A stretch of DNA of 64,000 nt from Lagopus muta. Its lineage: Eukaryota; Chordata; Aves; Galliformes; Phasianidae. The notes below the pieces were generated by a model that was given only the letters and a program-made list of their open reading frames with translations, did not search any database and was not told the origin of the DNA. The position numbers and the translations under genes were made by a program. The DNA is taken from the NCBI RefSeq assembly GCF_023343835.1, contig NC_064435.1:81478134-81542133 (forward strand), read 5' to 3'. Shown in pieces: positions 38,275 to 51,645 of this stretch (its first letter is position 1; every line of letters starts with the position of its first letter).

Positions 38275-38930
38275 CCTTGAGGGCAGCCCCGCAGAGAAGG
38301 ACTTGGGGGTCCTGGTGGCTGAAAAGCTGGACATGAGGCAGCAGTGTCTGCTTGCAGCCCAGAAGGACAACAGTATCTCATCAAAAGAGAGGTGGCCAGC
38401 AGGGAGAGGTAGGGGATTGTCCCTCTCTGCTCTGCCTTTGTGAGGTTCCAGCTGGAGAACTGGGTGCAGCTTTGGGGCCGCCAGCTCAGGAACGATGTGG
38501 AGCTGTTGGGGTTGGTCCAGAGGAGACCCCTGAGGATGAGGAAAGGGCTGTAGCATCTCTCCCATGAGCACAGGCTGAGAGAGCGGCACTTGTTCAGCCT
38601 GGAGAAGAAAAGGATCCTGAGAGACCTCACTGTGGCTTTACAGTGTGTATGGGAGGCTTATAAGGAAGATTGAAAGACTTTTTCAGGAGAGAGGGCAATG
38701 GTTTTAAATTGGAGGATGGTAGATGTACACTGAGTGTAAGGAAGAAATTTTTTACATTGAGGGCAGTGAAACATTGCAGAAAAGTTGCAGGAAAGCTGTG
38801 GTTGCCCCATCTCGTGAAGTGTTTAAGGCCAATATAGATGGGACTTGTGTCCTTGCCAGTGCAAGGGGGGTTGGAACTAGATGAGCTTGAAGGTCTCTTC
38901 CAATCAAAACCATCCTGTGACCCTGAACAA
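38275..38930 (+). mobile_element. CR1 LINE 3' fragment in CDYL intron 1
   Basis: This retains more of the element than most copies here: GCAGAGAAGGACTTGGGGGT, AAGCTGGACATGAGGCAGCA, GTTCCAGCTGGAGAACTGGG, then the usual 3' part ending CTTCCAATCAAAACCATCCT. Same orientation as CDYL. It contributes the GC-rich patch at 38.3-38.6 kb. Confidence 0.92.
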
Positions 38931-41900
38931 GAGTAGAAACTGTACTTCTGACTTAGAAAAGAGTTGAGGATTAGCTTGATCCCTCTTTGGTCAATGTCAC
39001 TCTTTTAAATTAGAGAACTAATGCAAGAGAACCTTAAGAATGGAATCACCACTGTACTCTTTTCCACGTCCCTTGCTACACTGTCCTTATCACTTTACAA
39101 TATCTCTTATCATCTGTCCTAGAGCTCTTGACAGAGCCCAGGAGGCCTCAGTGCTCCCCTTCCACTGCTGCCGTGCAAGTGCCCAAGCCCCGACTCCTTC
39201 TGTACGTCATGCCCCTCTGCTGTGCTGCTGGCTTGGCAGGACTGCAGTAGCTGTTCTGTACTCCAAGTTCCCAAAGGAGTTAAATTCTACCTGTGACCTG
39301 TGTAGGATTGCAAATGATTCACAGAAAATGAGTGTTTTTTTTAACGTACAAAACTGTTTTGTACACACATGTACATCTAATATGCATGTACATTATGAAA
39401 ACAGATTTTATTTCTTGATGTTTTGGGTCAATCAGAGGTGTTGACGAATGCAGTATCAGTTGCACTTAAGAGTTACAGAACAATTACTTCCAGCTTACAA
39501 GTCTGTAATGTCACAGATGCTTGCTACCAGTGTGCCTACACTTAGTACCTCTCAAATGAGGAAAAATTGTTGGATACAAAGAACTTAACGAGACACATCA
39601 CATGCAGCCTCTTGTTCTTCAGGAAGCTTGGCATAGCTGGAACAGTATCAGTGATGCAGTATTTCCCTTTTGACTTCTCAGTAGGTACGGCTTAGTTTAT
39701 TCCTGACCTCTGCAGCATGCTCTGACCTGTGCCAAGCCATGGGAAAAATGAGTTACTGACAGTTATGGTGTCATTTTTATCTGAGAAGTATTCCTTGCTT
39801 GCAAGGATTGTATTTGATACAAAGCTTTGGCAACTAGAATGACTTCCTAAATATGTGATAGCTGGATGTGCAGATCTGTTAGATATAACTGATAGGCAGA
39901 TCTATAATGCTACTCATAACACACTGTAATGAACTCCCAATCTGGTGTCACTGCATGATGTATTATTTTTGGTTATCTGATGGAAGTACATACATACTGT
40001 ACATGAAAAGTGAAAGAAGAGTGCATAAGTCCCATTAGATTCTGTTCTTTTGGGATGGCTGGATGACATGTGATAACACTGCACATCAATAGCTGCAGAA
40101 TTGTTGAGGATTTTTTGTTTGTATTTGTGGAAAAATGACTTTAAGTGATTTTAGCCACTTTGCTAGCATTAAAGTGTTCAACTAAGCATCTATTTACTGA
40201 ATAATTACACCGGGCTTAATATGACTCTTCAGTGAGGCTGCACAGTTTATAATCATATTGCATGAAATAAATTAGTACAGCTTCTTGACCGTGCTTTGTC
40301 TGATGACTTGTTCTCTTCTCTCTTTTTTTTTTTCATTAGCGGGGAAAGATGAATGTGTGTTTTAAGTGGCATAACCACATCTATAGTTGTGCCTCTCCAA
40401 ACTCTTCCACCACCGCAGTTTCTGAATGTTTCACAGCTTCTCAGTAATTTAAGTCATATGCTTGGTTTTTAATCTCAGAAGAAGTTTGGAGGTACGTTTC
40501 ACAGATATGTATGCAGGGGAACACTGAGGTACATTTTTATTGTTGAAATGGGTATAACTCAGCTGTAAAATTCTTCCCCGACACTGTGGTGTGATGGATG
40601 TTTTATTTAGGAGATATTTAAAAGCCTATAGGTTTTGAAGTTCTTCCCATAAAACATGGTTATTAAGTGAAGCATCATCTGTATGTTGATTACACTTGAA
40701 TGTAGATTTATTACAGGTTCAAAATGATTCCCAGTAACATCAGGAAAATTATCTGCATTATGGTCTGACTGGTTGCTGCCTTAGAGTTGTTCTGTTTAAT
40801 TTTAGCACCTGACTTTCCTCAGTTGTACGTATAAAATACAGCTTGTGCCAGCACAGTGTGACTCTTCAGTCATATTTTACTGGCTAGGTCATGTACAAGG
40901 TTAAAACTAACGGACCTGGAACTGTGTCTTGAAGAAATAATGAGAATGTAAGACTGTACGCATCACCACAACAGATTTGCCCAGTTCAGCATCCTGATGC
41001 CTATCACTGGTCAGTAATTACTAACAGCAGAAGGGAAAAATGGGAAATGTGGTAATCATTGGGAGCGTTTGTGGTTGGTTTTGTTGGGGCCAAGGGAGAT
41101 TTCAGCTTTGGCTCCTAGAACTTGGGCAGTGTAACCCAAGGTCTCCAGGTGTTTGGAACCGTGTTGATGCCCTGCACACATTGGCCAAGGGCTGCTGCAA
41201 ACTCCAGAGTGGGCAGGCACCCCTGAGCAAAGATCATTGCCTTGTACATCCAGCATTTCTCATGGTGTCAGTAGGACATGGGATAAGTGGGAGCACGGTA
41301 TGGTTGCCAGATCTCTCACCTTCTGTATCAAGCTAAACGTCTGTCCTCTTCCCTTCAGACCTCATTTCTAAGCACATGTTGTGATCTTGTTCAACTGGAA
41401 GAGTTTAACTACAAGCCTTATCTGAGTCATAACCACTAAAAAAGTTGCTGTTAGCAAAGTAGTAACTTGAACCTAAGGTTTCAAGAAGAGGTTATTATGA
41501 CATGTGGTCAAGCAAAACAGAAGTACTAACTCTAGATAAAATCAAATATCATCACCAGCTGTGTATATTCTAGATGCCTGCAAAAACTTTTGTGAAGACT
41601 TGATATGCATAAGGTCTGTATCCCAAAGTAAGATCTGGATAACTGCTTTGAATGAGCAGACTGCTAATTTAGAAAAGTTAGAGAGGAATATGGTCATAGA
41701 AAGAAACAAATTGTCATAACAAATTTCAGGAATTAATCCCATTATTTGAAATGAATAGTACTTTGTAAGTGTAAACATAAAGGTTTTACTAGAGTGTAAT
41801 CATTCTTAAATTTGGAAGATTTGTGGAAAACTCTTCCAAAGGAAGAAAGTCAGAGCCATACAGTAACTGTTTGGTAGCTCTTAAATGGCTTTTCATGGTT

Positions 41901-42663
41901 ACAGGTAGAGATATGCTTGTTTGGGTCATAGATAAGGAACAGATGTGATCTTTGATTAGAAGATATTTCTAAGACTTAAGAAACACAAGGACAGTAAAAG
42001 CAATGATGTTTTCATCAGACCGAGAATCTTGAGCTTTTGTTCTTAGTGCACTTTTCTGTGGAATTAGACCATAAACATATTCATTTTGAACAAATGTATT
42101 TAAAGCACACTGCAGTCAGTTGAGTGAGCGTTTCTAGATAGATGATTTCTAATGCCTTCTGAAGGTGACACTGTAGATCCTCTTCCTCTGGAAGACTGGA
42201 CTTCCATAGAAACAACTACCTACTATCTTTAACAGCTGAAAAAATAGCTATGTCTGAACACTCACAAGGGAATGTTTTAGAAGAGTCAATCAATTTTCAC
42301 TTATGATCCAGTAAGGTCAGAAGATTCAAAGTTAAAATTTAAACTCATTGCACTCCAAGCTGTTTATAACAAGGGGGTTAAAGCCCAACTTCCAAAATTC
42401 TTTTCAGATTTTCTTATTTTCATTGTGTGGTTCATATGCATAGTACTTCCTGATTTTGTTTCATTTATACAAAAAGTTATGTATTGAGAGGGGCATTAAA
42501 GGACTCTTGTATGATATCTATTTTATTTTAATTCAAAAGAAACATACATGAGATAAAGTAATAAAGAAGTCCAGTACTAGTTTAATAGAGCATAATCTTT
42601 GGGAGGCATAATTTCCAGAGAATTAATATTAGCTATATTTTTACCCAGATCATTTCTGATCAT
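38931..42663 (+). other. CDYL intron 1, no further feature seen
   Basis: Contains a 134-codon + frame (39040-39444) and a 98-codon one (41040-41336). Neither resembles a known protein or has exon borders, so they are left uncalled. Confidence 0.65.
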
Positions 42664-44010
42664 CAAGGAATCACAAAATTATAGGGATTTGAAAGAATCT
42701 CTGGAGATCTTAGAGTCCAACCTCCTGCTATAACAGTGTCTTATAGAAGGTTACATAGGAAAGTGTCCAGGTGGGTCTTGAATATCTTAAGAGAAGGAGA
42801 CTCCACAGCTACTCTGGGAAGCCTGTTCCAGTGCTCCATCACTCACACTAAATACACTAAATAAGTTCTTCCTTAAGTTAGTGTGGAACTTCCTGCATTC
42901 TAGTTTCTGCCAGTTTTCCCTTGTTTTATCACTGCATGCCACTGAAAAGAATCTGCCCTCTACAATTTAACTCCTTCACTTTAGAAGGAGGGGCTTTCTC
43001 TTCTTGAGGCTGAGCAGCCCCAGGTCTCTCAGCCTTTGCTCATACAAGAGATGCTCCAGGCCCCTTATCGTCTTTATGGCCCTCTTCTGAACTTGGTCTC
43101 TAGGTCTAGGTCTTGCTGAATGACAGCACAGCCTTCTGGTGTGTCAGCCACTCCTCCCAGCTTTGCATCATCGGCAAACTTGCTGAGGCTGCACTCTATT
43201 TCTTCATCCAGGTCATTGATGAAAGTGTTAAATAAGACCACACCCAGAGTCATCCTCTGGAGAACCCTTCTACAAGCCTCCAACTAAACTCTACACTGCT
43301 GATCACAATCCCCTGAGCTCCACCGGACAGGCAGTTCTTAATCTACTTCACTGTCTGCTCATCTATCCCACTCTTGCTAAGGTTCATTGCAAGGATGTTC
43401 TGAGAGACTGTGAAACACCTTGCTGAAGTTAAGGTAGACAACATCTCCTGCTCTCCCCACGTTTATCCAGCTGATGATGACATCATTACAGGCTACCAAA
43501 TTGGTCAAGCAAAATTTCCCCTTGGTGAACCTATGCTGACTACTCCTGATAAACTTATTTTCTTCCACCTGCTTGGAGATGACATCCACAACAAGTTGTT
43601 CCATTGCCTTCCCGTGGACAGCAGTGAGGCTGACTGACCCATAGTTGCTCAGTTCCTCCTTGGCCTTTTTGAAGACTAGGGTGGCACTAGCTATCCTCCA
43701 GTCTTCAGGCAGATCTTTCGAAGATGATAGAGAGTGGTTCAGCAACCGCCTCCGTCAGCTCCCTCAGCACACTTGACTGAAACTCATCAGGGCCCATGGA
43801 TTTAAATGCATTGATTTTCCATCACCAATATGTGACCAGCTTCTTCTCAACTAAGGGGAAGTCAACCTTTCTCCAGTTTCTAATTTTCCTCAGGGATCTG
43901 GGATTTCCTAACAGCAGACTTGGCATTAAAGACTAAAGCAAAGAAGGCATTCAGCATCTCCACCTTCTCAAACATCCCCTGTTACCAGGATACCCACATG
44001 GTAATGGTCA
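42664..44010 (-). mobile_element. CR1 LINE with RT region, minus strand, in CDYL intron 1
   Basis: Longest CR1 copy in the intron, about 1.35 kb. On the minus strand it encodes RT pieces: LPEDWRIASATLVFKKAKEE and a later DVVYLNFSKVF (43377-43745), then VVLFNTFINDLDEEIECSLS and FADDAKLGG (43074-43283), the CR1 counterpart of the RT catalytic FADD box. The conserved SGVPQGSVLGP part before it is damaged. The 3' end, at the left, starts near TCACAAAATTATAGGGATTT. Intact active sites are not combined in one frame, so it is dead. Confidence 0.93.
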
Positions 44011-46917
44011 GTAACAATAAATCATTTTTCCCAGGTGCTGATGGCAAATGAAGTTCCTTCATGTTTCAAAAGTTCCGTAAACGGTTCAGATCCTATTTAA
44101 TTCTTCTTGCAGGCATCTCATATCAGGGTAGCTGCTTAATTGATTTGTTTTTTTTTCTCCTACCACATTATACTCATCAAATCTCCTGAGATTAGTGCTT
44201 ATTTACTTAAACTGCTCAGCACTAAAATATTACCTTCTGAATTAGAAATAAATTGTTTTGTTTAAGGATACTTCTTTGAAATGTGGCATTGTAAGAATGT
44301 TTAATCATGGAAGACAGCATGCCCATCTTAATTGTATGCAAACTGTGCCATGCTTCTCTTCATTCTCATCAGTGAAGGCTAAATAGCAGGATTGGTTGTA
44401 TTTTATTGGATTTTTTTTTAATGCTTCTTGAGGTACATCTTGTTTTCGAAACCATCTATTTTATAAGTATCAGTGTCAATTGTAAGTTAAATTTTGCTTA
44501 TTTGGTGTTTCACCTGTTTCAAGGCATGTTGAATGAGGTGATGTTTTGGAAGTTCTCTCTGGTGGCATTAGTGACAAAACATGGATTTTGTGAGAGGACA
44601 GGATTATAGTAGGACATTGTAATGTTTCTGATCCCTTGAACACTCCACGTGCAGTAACAGATGAAACATTTTTTCTGTTGCCTGTTTATACCTATTCCTA
44701 TGTTATTTGCCTCTGATCACCCAGATGAAATTATTTGTTCCAATTTTCATACCTTCAGATACTGAAAAGCAATGAAGGATGGACAGTTGTTGGTTAAATT
44801 ACAGTTAAAACAGTGCGAGATACACTTTATCTTCAACATAAGTGAAGATTGTTGTTATTTATACTTTACTGGCATTGGTCTCTAACATGTGAGGTTTCTG
44901 TCTTTATTACTGACTGTTATTTGAACATATTCAATATTAATTGAATTATTCAACGTTGAAGTCATTACTCAAGTAATTACAACTAAGTTTATTCTAAAGA
45001 ATGTTATCACCTGTACTTGAACATATATCTCTCTAATTAAAGCTATTAAATGTAACAGAATGAAGTCCTTGCATGCATACAAAATAATTTCCTTCATTAT
45101 GACATTATTATTGACAAGTAAAAAAATGTTCTTTGGCTTATTTGTTTGTTCTTGGTGAGCATTTTTATAAATAGTGGGACTTCATGACACAAATTATTCT
45201 AACATGTATATATATGTGTGTGTCTGTGTGTCATTTTGTTTCCATTAGTAAAATAGTGCTTTATATGGCTCTAACTTTATTTTTTTTCTTGTTCATATTT
45301 AAGAAGCTTGGATTAAGATGTGAACAGTGATGACTAAATTTAGGGAAGAAATTCTGAATCTTTATATGCTGAATCAAGTCTTAAAGTATACAGAGACATA
45401 ACATTTACAATAAGTGGAAGCAGAAAGTGGTGGCTGGACTGTGGAACCATGTGATAATTCTTTATATTCTGCTTTTCACTAAGAAACTGCTCTCTATCCA
45501 TTAACTTGTCCCTTTTGTCAAATGTTTGAGCTCTGCCTTCCCAGCCTCTTCCCAATAGATGTTTCTCTCGTTTTCAGTCAAACCACAAGATAAAGCTTTT
45601 TCCATCTGACTTATTCAGAAAAGTACAATTTCAGAGTGGAATCAGTTCTCTACTGATTGTGAAGTAAGGATGATTTTTATTTTTCTGAGCAAGAAACTGG
45701 AACTTTCTTATGAGGTGGAAGAAAGACATATTCTGCTAGAACTGCCTTATCTTTCGTAGAATTTGGCAAATGGGTTGGCAGGTTCTGTAGGGAGAAAATG
45801 TTGGTTCTCATCATTAGGATACCTGAATGCTGTCGTGAAAAGTGTAATTCTTTCTTTCCCTCTGTGACAGCTAATGTAGCACTGAGCAAACCAGTCAGCC
45901 TGAGTATTTCAGAGGTGATTGCTAGATTGCTAATTGTTCATCTTTTACTTGAGTCAAAATGCGAGCAGTTTAAAGTTTGCTTGTTTTTCTAAAGTAAATA
46001 TGGTCAGAACATCTTAGAATAAAATAATCTAATTGAGTCTTATAGAGAGAAGCTACAAGTAGAAGTACAGGTCACAGACAAAGCTTTCTCTCTTTTATGC
46101 TTTATTTCTTTCTTTAACTAACTGTGAAGAGGTATTCAGCTAGCATGCAATATCATCTTTGATATTCTCTGTAATCAGTGATGAGACTCATCCGGCCATT
46201 CAGACCTTCCAAATAAATTTCTCTAGAAGGTCATCAGAATTGAAACTTTATCTCCTTTCTCTACAAAGAGGTATAGAAAGGCTACTCTGGTTCATTTAAA
46301 CTGTTAAATATGCTTAAATTGCAACACGCTGAGCACTGAACTTTTCTCCCCCTACAGTCTTCTGAACCTATTGCAGGATAGTTCTCAACTTCATCACAGG
46401 CCTTCCCTTGAGACTGTAAAGTGTGTTAGTAGGTGAATGTTGTTAAGGGATTGTGCTACTGAAGCTGGGTTTAGGGACAGCACTGAGCTATTGTGGTGTA
46501 AAGCAAGGGTTGTTTTTTTATCTTAGTGACAATTGTCTGGGCGGTTGATCAAGTTGTGTTCTTAAACCATAATTGTACTTAATGTTTTTTTTTACCTTAA
46601 ACTCCGAAGGATTTTGGATGGCAGCACATTATTATTGACTTCAGCAGCTCCTTCCTCAGACATCTCAGCCATTTCTTCCATTGAACCACAACAGAAACTT
46701 GGCCATTTTTCAAAAGGGTTGAAAAATTAGCCTGGCACAATTAAACAACAAAAAAGCTTATCTCCAGAAGTTTTACTTTGGTTTGAACCATTCCTCTGTG
46801 TGTTTCAGTGAGTAGCTGTAAAGATATCTGCTGATATGACAAAGCATGTGTCCAAGGTTGTTAGAGTACGGGCAAGTAGTGCACACAGAACAGCCTCAGT
46901 GAAAGCACACAGAGAAC
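44011..46917 (+). other. CDYL intron 1, no further feature seen
   Basis: AT-rich, with a short TATATG/TGTGTG repeat near 45205-45230. Confidence 0.65.
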
Positions 46918-46942
46918 GGGGGGGAGGGGGGAGGGGGGGAGG
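46918..46942 (+). repeat. G-rich tract (G7AG6AG7AGG)
   Basis: Three G-runs of 7, 6 and 7 separated by single A residues. It could fold as a G-quadruplex in the intron 1 RNA and the + DNA strand. Confidence 0.9.
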
Positions 46943-47367
46943 AAATTTGCCCATCCTGACAACATTTGTGATGGTTGTTGCATATGCTGTGATTGAAGGA
47001 AGATAGAAGAAACTGGGTAGATACTGGGTTGGTTGCAGCAGATCAAAGCAGACATTGATCAGTTAAAAAACATCTGTCCAGTAGTGTATTGCATTTTAAG
47101 CTGGGCTAATTCAGTATACTGCTTTGTGGTATGGCCACAGGGCTGCTTGCCCTTGACTTGTGCTGGCTCTGGAAGAGGATCCACATCCTTTGGGGACACT
47201 TGGAGGGCAAGCTGTGGGACAAAGAAGCTGTGCTAGGTCATCATGTCAGAGCTGAGGACAAACCTGTTCTGCACCACGTAGTTTTGGGCCACTTGCACTT
47301 CTATTTTGATATAGGCATGGTAAAGACCTGCTTGCAACGGTTTGGGATTCCAGTTAATTCTCAGTCA

Positions 47368-47700
47368 TATCATAGAATCACAGAATGGCTTGGATTCAAA
47401 GAGACCTTGCAGCTCGCCCAGCTCCAACTCTGTGCTGTGGGCACGGCTGCCTCCACCAGCTTAGGCTGCCCAGGGCCCCATCCAACCTGGCCTTGAGCCT
47501 CCAGGGATGAGGCATCCACAGCTTCTCTGGGCAGCTGTGCCACTGCCTCACTGCCCTTTACACCAACAATTTCCTCATAACATCTCACCTAAATCTCCTT
47601 TTAGTTTAAAGCCAATCCCCCTTGTCTTACCACTATCAGACCATGTAAGAAGTTGATTTCCCTCCTGCTTATAAGCTTTAATTGTTGGAAGGCTTGCATA
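47368..47700 (-). mobile_element. CR1 LINE 3' fragment, minus strand
   Basis: The sequence begins ATCATAGAATCACAGAATGG (inverted CR1 tail) and runs through CTGCCCAGGGCCCCATCCAA and CTGGCCTTGAGCCTCCAGGG to AACATCTCACCTAAATCTCC. GC-rich and well preserved. Confidence 0.93.
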
Positions 47701-47845
47701 ACTAATGTTTAATATTACTTATTAACGTTTTCCTAAGTTTTACACTAAACACAGCAGTTAGAAAATGTGATGAATTTTTTCATTACTTTTTAGTGCCCAA
47801 CACAAGTGGTAAAACTCTTGCAGTCATGTGAGGCTATTTTGTTGT

Positions 47846-47878
47846 TTTTGTTTGTTTGTTTGTTTGTTTGTTTGTTTC
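47846..47878 (+). repeat. (GTTT)n microsatellite
   Basis: About eight GTTT units. Confidence 0.92.
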
Positions 47879-48038
47879 CTGTCCACCTGGATCATATTAT
47901 AATTTCACTGAGAGGTAAAACTGTTGTTGGGCAAACCCAACCTGAAGCTGTGGGTGGCATAAAAATGAAATTCAGAGTATAATTTATTTTTTAATTTAAG
48001 TTTTATTTTAGTTATGTATTGAATGGGCAGTGGGTAGG

Positions 48039-48072
48039 AACTGGGATAGGACAGCAACTGGGATAGGACAGC
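48039..48072 (+). repeat. 17-bp tandem duplication
   Basis: The unit AACTGGGATAGGACAGC occurs twice back to back with no mismatch. Confidence 0.92.
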
Positions 48073-48894
48073 ATGTCTCTTAGTAGTTGAGCTCAGTTTA
48101 TGCTTTATTTCATTGAAAATGCTGCAATTTATACATATTATATTTAGTCTTTCCAATGGAATTAAAGTTCAAAGTATGGGTACCATCGTTAGCTTTTGAG
48201 TAGGAAAACTTGTGCTTTTATGACTTTTGGTTTCAGTTTCATAGGCAGGAGCAAATTATTTTCACTTTAAATGTAAAGGTGGGAAAACTGATAAGGAAAG
48301 TAAGACATGTTGCTCTTCAGCTCATTCGAACATGTAAATAAGAACTGGTAGGAAAGAATAATAGCAGTTAATATTAAAGACAACAGTGCTAGTGCTTTAT
48401 TATTAAATGTGTTCATAACTGAGTGAGAATTTATAAAGCAGCCAAGTATTCTAAGTGCCCCCAGTCCAGTGTTCTCAGTTCAGTGTATGGTTAGGCCCAT
48501 ATTTTGTTTATATTAAGCAAAAATATTCTGTCATTTACTTACATGTAGCTCATAATTAAGAAATGTAATTTTAGGTTGAATATGATTATAAAAAGCCTAG
48601 ATTATGTATTCGGTGTTCTAAAGACAATTTCATTTATTTAAAAATTTATATGTTCTTACTGCAATCTAGTCTACATTTGTATGCAATTTCATAACACCAT
48701 AAAATAAATTGATTAAAATATTATTTCAGAAGTAAAGCACTCAGAAATTAGGATTGGATGAAGGTATATTCAGATGACTCACTGTTTTAACAGGTGCACG
48801 CAGCAATGAGTTTAAAACCTGTACTTGGGTTTTAAACCAGCACAATTTAATGTCATTGCCAGCCATTGGCATTGATTCTTCATTTAAATTTTAC

Positions 48895-48934
48895 ACACAC
48901 ACACATACACATATATATACATATATATATATAT
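48895..48934 (+). repeat. (CA)n-(TA)n compound microsatellite
   Basis: CA repeats pass through CATA into TA repeats. Confidence 0.92.
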
Positions 48935-49689
48935 CATTAAATAAATAATTTGAAAGCACAGAAGAAGATTACACTCAGAAAAAAAAGTATTCTGTTGATC
49001 GCCATCTGGAAACTCGATCCAATACATTCAAATTAATTTACTTGCCAACAAAGTATAAAAAAAATACACCCAAACACTTCAGACTACTTATGTGAAAATG
49101 ACCAAGTCAAACAGACTTCCACTGCACCAGTTTTTATTGAGTGCCACGCTTCATTAAGAGTAGGATCAAATTATAAAATCAGGCCTTTCTCATTGCCCTT
49201 TCTACCTTTTCTTCTGTGGTTCCATTCTGCTATTAATGTAAAAGACAGTCTGGCCTAGGCACTTGTTCTTTTATATATATGTTTTCCTTGAATTCTGTGT
49301 CTAATTATCTGCAAGATAATGACAACTAAACAAATTGGATTCTTAGGAACAGAAAATTGCCTCTGAAATTTTTGTAAGTTCTGAACATTTTTTTACAGAC
49401 ATGAAGGTCAGAATTCCTCAGATTCATAACATCCAGTGCTACTTTTATTTTTAATGTATTATTTTGGACAAGTCTTGGAATACATCACTGATTCTTTTGT
49501 GTTTTTTTTTCTTTAATTTCCCCAAAATATAATCTGAATAAAAGTTATCATAATTAAAAGGACCCTTCTTGGACACAAGAAAGAATCCTAGTTATTTTCT
49601 TACTGTATGAGAACTCTTTCAAATTTTAATATTTGTGAAATATGTTAGGGTGATTTGTGCTGTTCTATTCCTTCAGTAATATCAGGAAT

Positions 49690-49790
49690 GTATATGCATA
49701 TATAACATATATGTATCAGTATATATATACTATAATACATATATGTAACAGTATTTATATAACAGTATACATATACTGTTATATGGAAGG
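49690..49790. repeat. AT-rich TATA/ATAC tract with 13-bp-arm palindrome
   Basis: TATA-rich low-complexity DNA. At 49757-49784 the arms ATATAACAGTATA and TATACTGTTATAT are perfect inverted repeats around a 2-base centre. Confidence 0.85.
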
Positions 49791-51107
49791 TACTAAGAGC
49801 GGAAAATAATATTAGAGGTGCTGTTTGCTTAGAAATAACTGATGATAGAGAAGTCAAAGAAATGTTCTTTATTGGGTACGTACTCTGTATCAGTGAGTAA
49901 CCTCTTTCATTTGGAACAGTTATGTGAAGAGGAATCTTTCTTCAACTGTCTGAATGCAGAGAAAATATGTACTGCTATTTCAGAGTGATTATAGTAGGAG
50001 ATCATTAACAAAACCTTCCTAGACTTGATAATGTCCTCAGCTCTTTTGTCATGCTTTTCTGAGAATAAGAGATTATTTTCTGTAAAATTTTACTTTTATG
50101 AAAAAAAATTAACCAAGATTTAAGCTCTCTTAACTTTCACCAGTACAATCAGCACTGGTAGCTCTTGTATATTTAAATCAGTTCTATTCAGTACAGCCTT
50201 TGCCAACTCACTTTTTTTTTCAAAAGGATGATTTCCTAAAAATAATTTAACAGAGATTTTACTGAAAAAATAAAGAAAACTATTTTGTCTGGAAGTTACA
50301 TCTTTTACAATTAAACATTATTCTGGAGGTTTGTAATTCTTACAGTGCAAATTCAATACAGACGGATATGAAGCTGTCATAACATAATGAGGCAGGGGTG
50401 AACCTTGTGTCAGTAGGATTAAGAACGATATTTAAATTACCTTACTTATTAAGAGCAAAACAATGCTAGTAGTGATGTTAGTCTACTAGACAGACAATAA
50501 TAGTAAAGAAAATGAAAATAATGCAAAAATATTATTCTATGTTTCTTTAGAAATCCTACTGTGAATCTAAACACTAGTTCTCTGGGGAAGCTCTGGATGT
50601 TGTATTCAAAGATTGCAGCAAGTTACAAAAAAAAATTGCCTTATCTGCTAGGAGCAACCAAATTTAATATTTTTCTTTACCGCAGTCAGCATTTTCACAA
50701 TAATACACGTCTAAGAATACATGTAAGGTATTTGGGTTTATATTTTGTTTTTCTTCAATTTTAAGTATTTTGAAGAGGTGTAAATGAAATAGGATGGGCC
50801 AAGATGCAACGTAAATAGTAGACTGGAGAGGCCAATAATGATCAGAGGTAGAACTGTGGAAAGGCTGAGATGAGAGCTTGTCAGCAGAAAATAGAAGAAA
50901 GACTGCAGAGTCAGTGCTTGCCCAACTGTTCATGCTGAATACAACTTGTCTGTATTTATTTCATTTTGAGGCTGAAAGGTAAACAAAGATATTCACACAG
51001 CTATGATATGTTTTTGTAAGGCGCTTGATGTAGAACTGCATGCTATTCTGATTTTCAAAATCTGGCTCTTTGCTAAGTCAGCGTGGCCAATATTGAATAT
51101 ATTAAAT

Positions 51108-51645
51108 ATAGATTCATAGAACCACAGAATCACCATGGTTGGAAAAGACCTCCAAGATCTTTCAGTCCTGTTGTCTGCCTACCACCACTATTTCCCCCAC
51201 TAAACCAGGTCCCTCAGTACAACATCTAAATGTTTTCTTGAACACCTCCAGGAATGGTGATTCCAACACCTCCCTGGGCACACTGTTCAGTGCCTGACTG
51301 CTCTTTTGGAGAAGAAGGTTTTCCAAAGACCATCCTGAATTCCCTCTGGCACAACTTGAGGCCATTCCCTCATGTCCTATCACTAATTTCACAAGAGAAA
51401 AGGCTGACTTCCACCTCACCACAACTTCCCTTCAGGTAGGTCTCCTGTCAGCCTCCTCTTCTCCAAACTAGACAATCCCAGTTCCCTCAGCTGTTTCCCA
51501 TAAGATTTGTGCTCTAGACCCTTCACCAGTTTCATTGCCCTTCTCTGGACGTGCTCCAGGGCCTTGATGCCTTTCTTGTAGTGAGGGAACCAAAATGGAA
51601 CACAGTACTCAAGCTGGTTAATGAACAGATCATAAAGCAGCAATA
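51108..51645 (-). mobile_element. CR1 LINE 3' fragment, minus strand
   Basis: The inverted tail ATTCATAGAACCACAGAATC and CATGGTTGGAAAAGACCTCC at the left is followed by AACACCTCCAGGAATGGTGA and TTCATTGCCCTTCTCTGGAC, all in the order of an inverted CR1 3' region. On the minus strand a frame reads [20 protein letters not shown], the C-terminal part of CR1 ORF2. Confidence 0.93.

Larger units (their letters stand above)
47879..51107 (+). other. CDYL intron 1, AT-rich
   Basis: Holds the simple repeats and palindrome listed separately. No gene or transposon otherwise seen. Confidence 0.65.
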
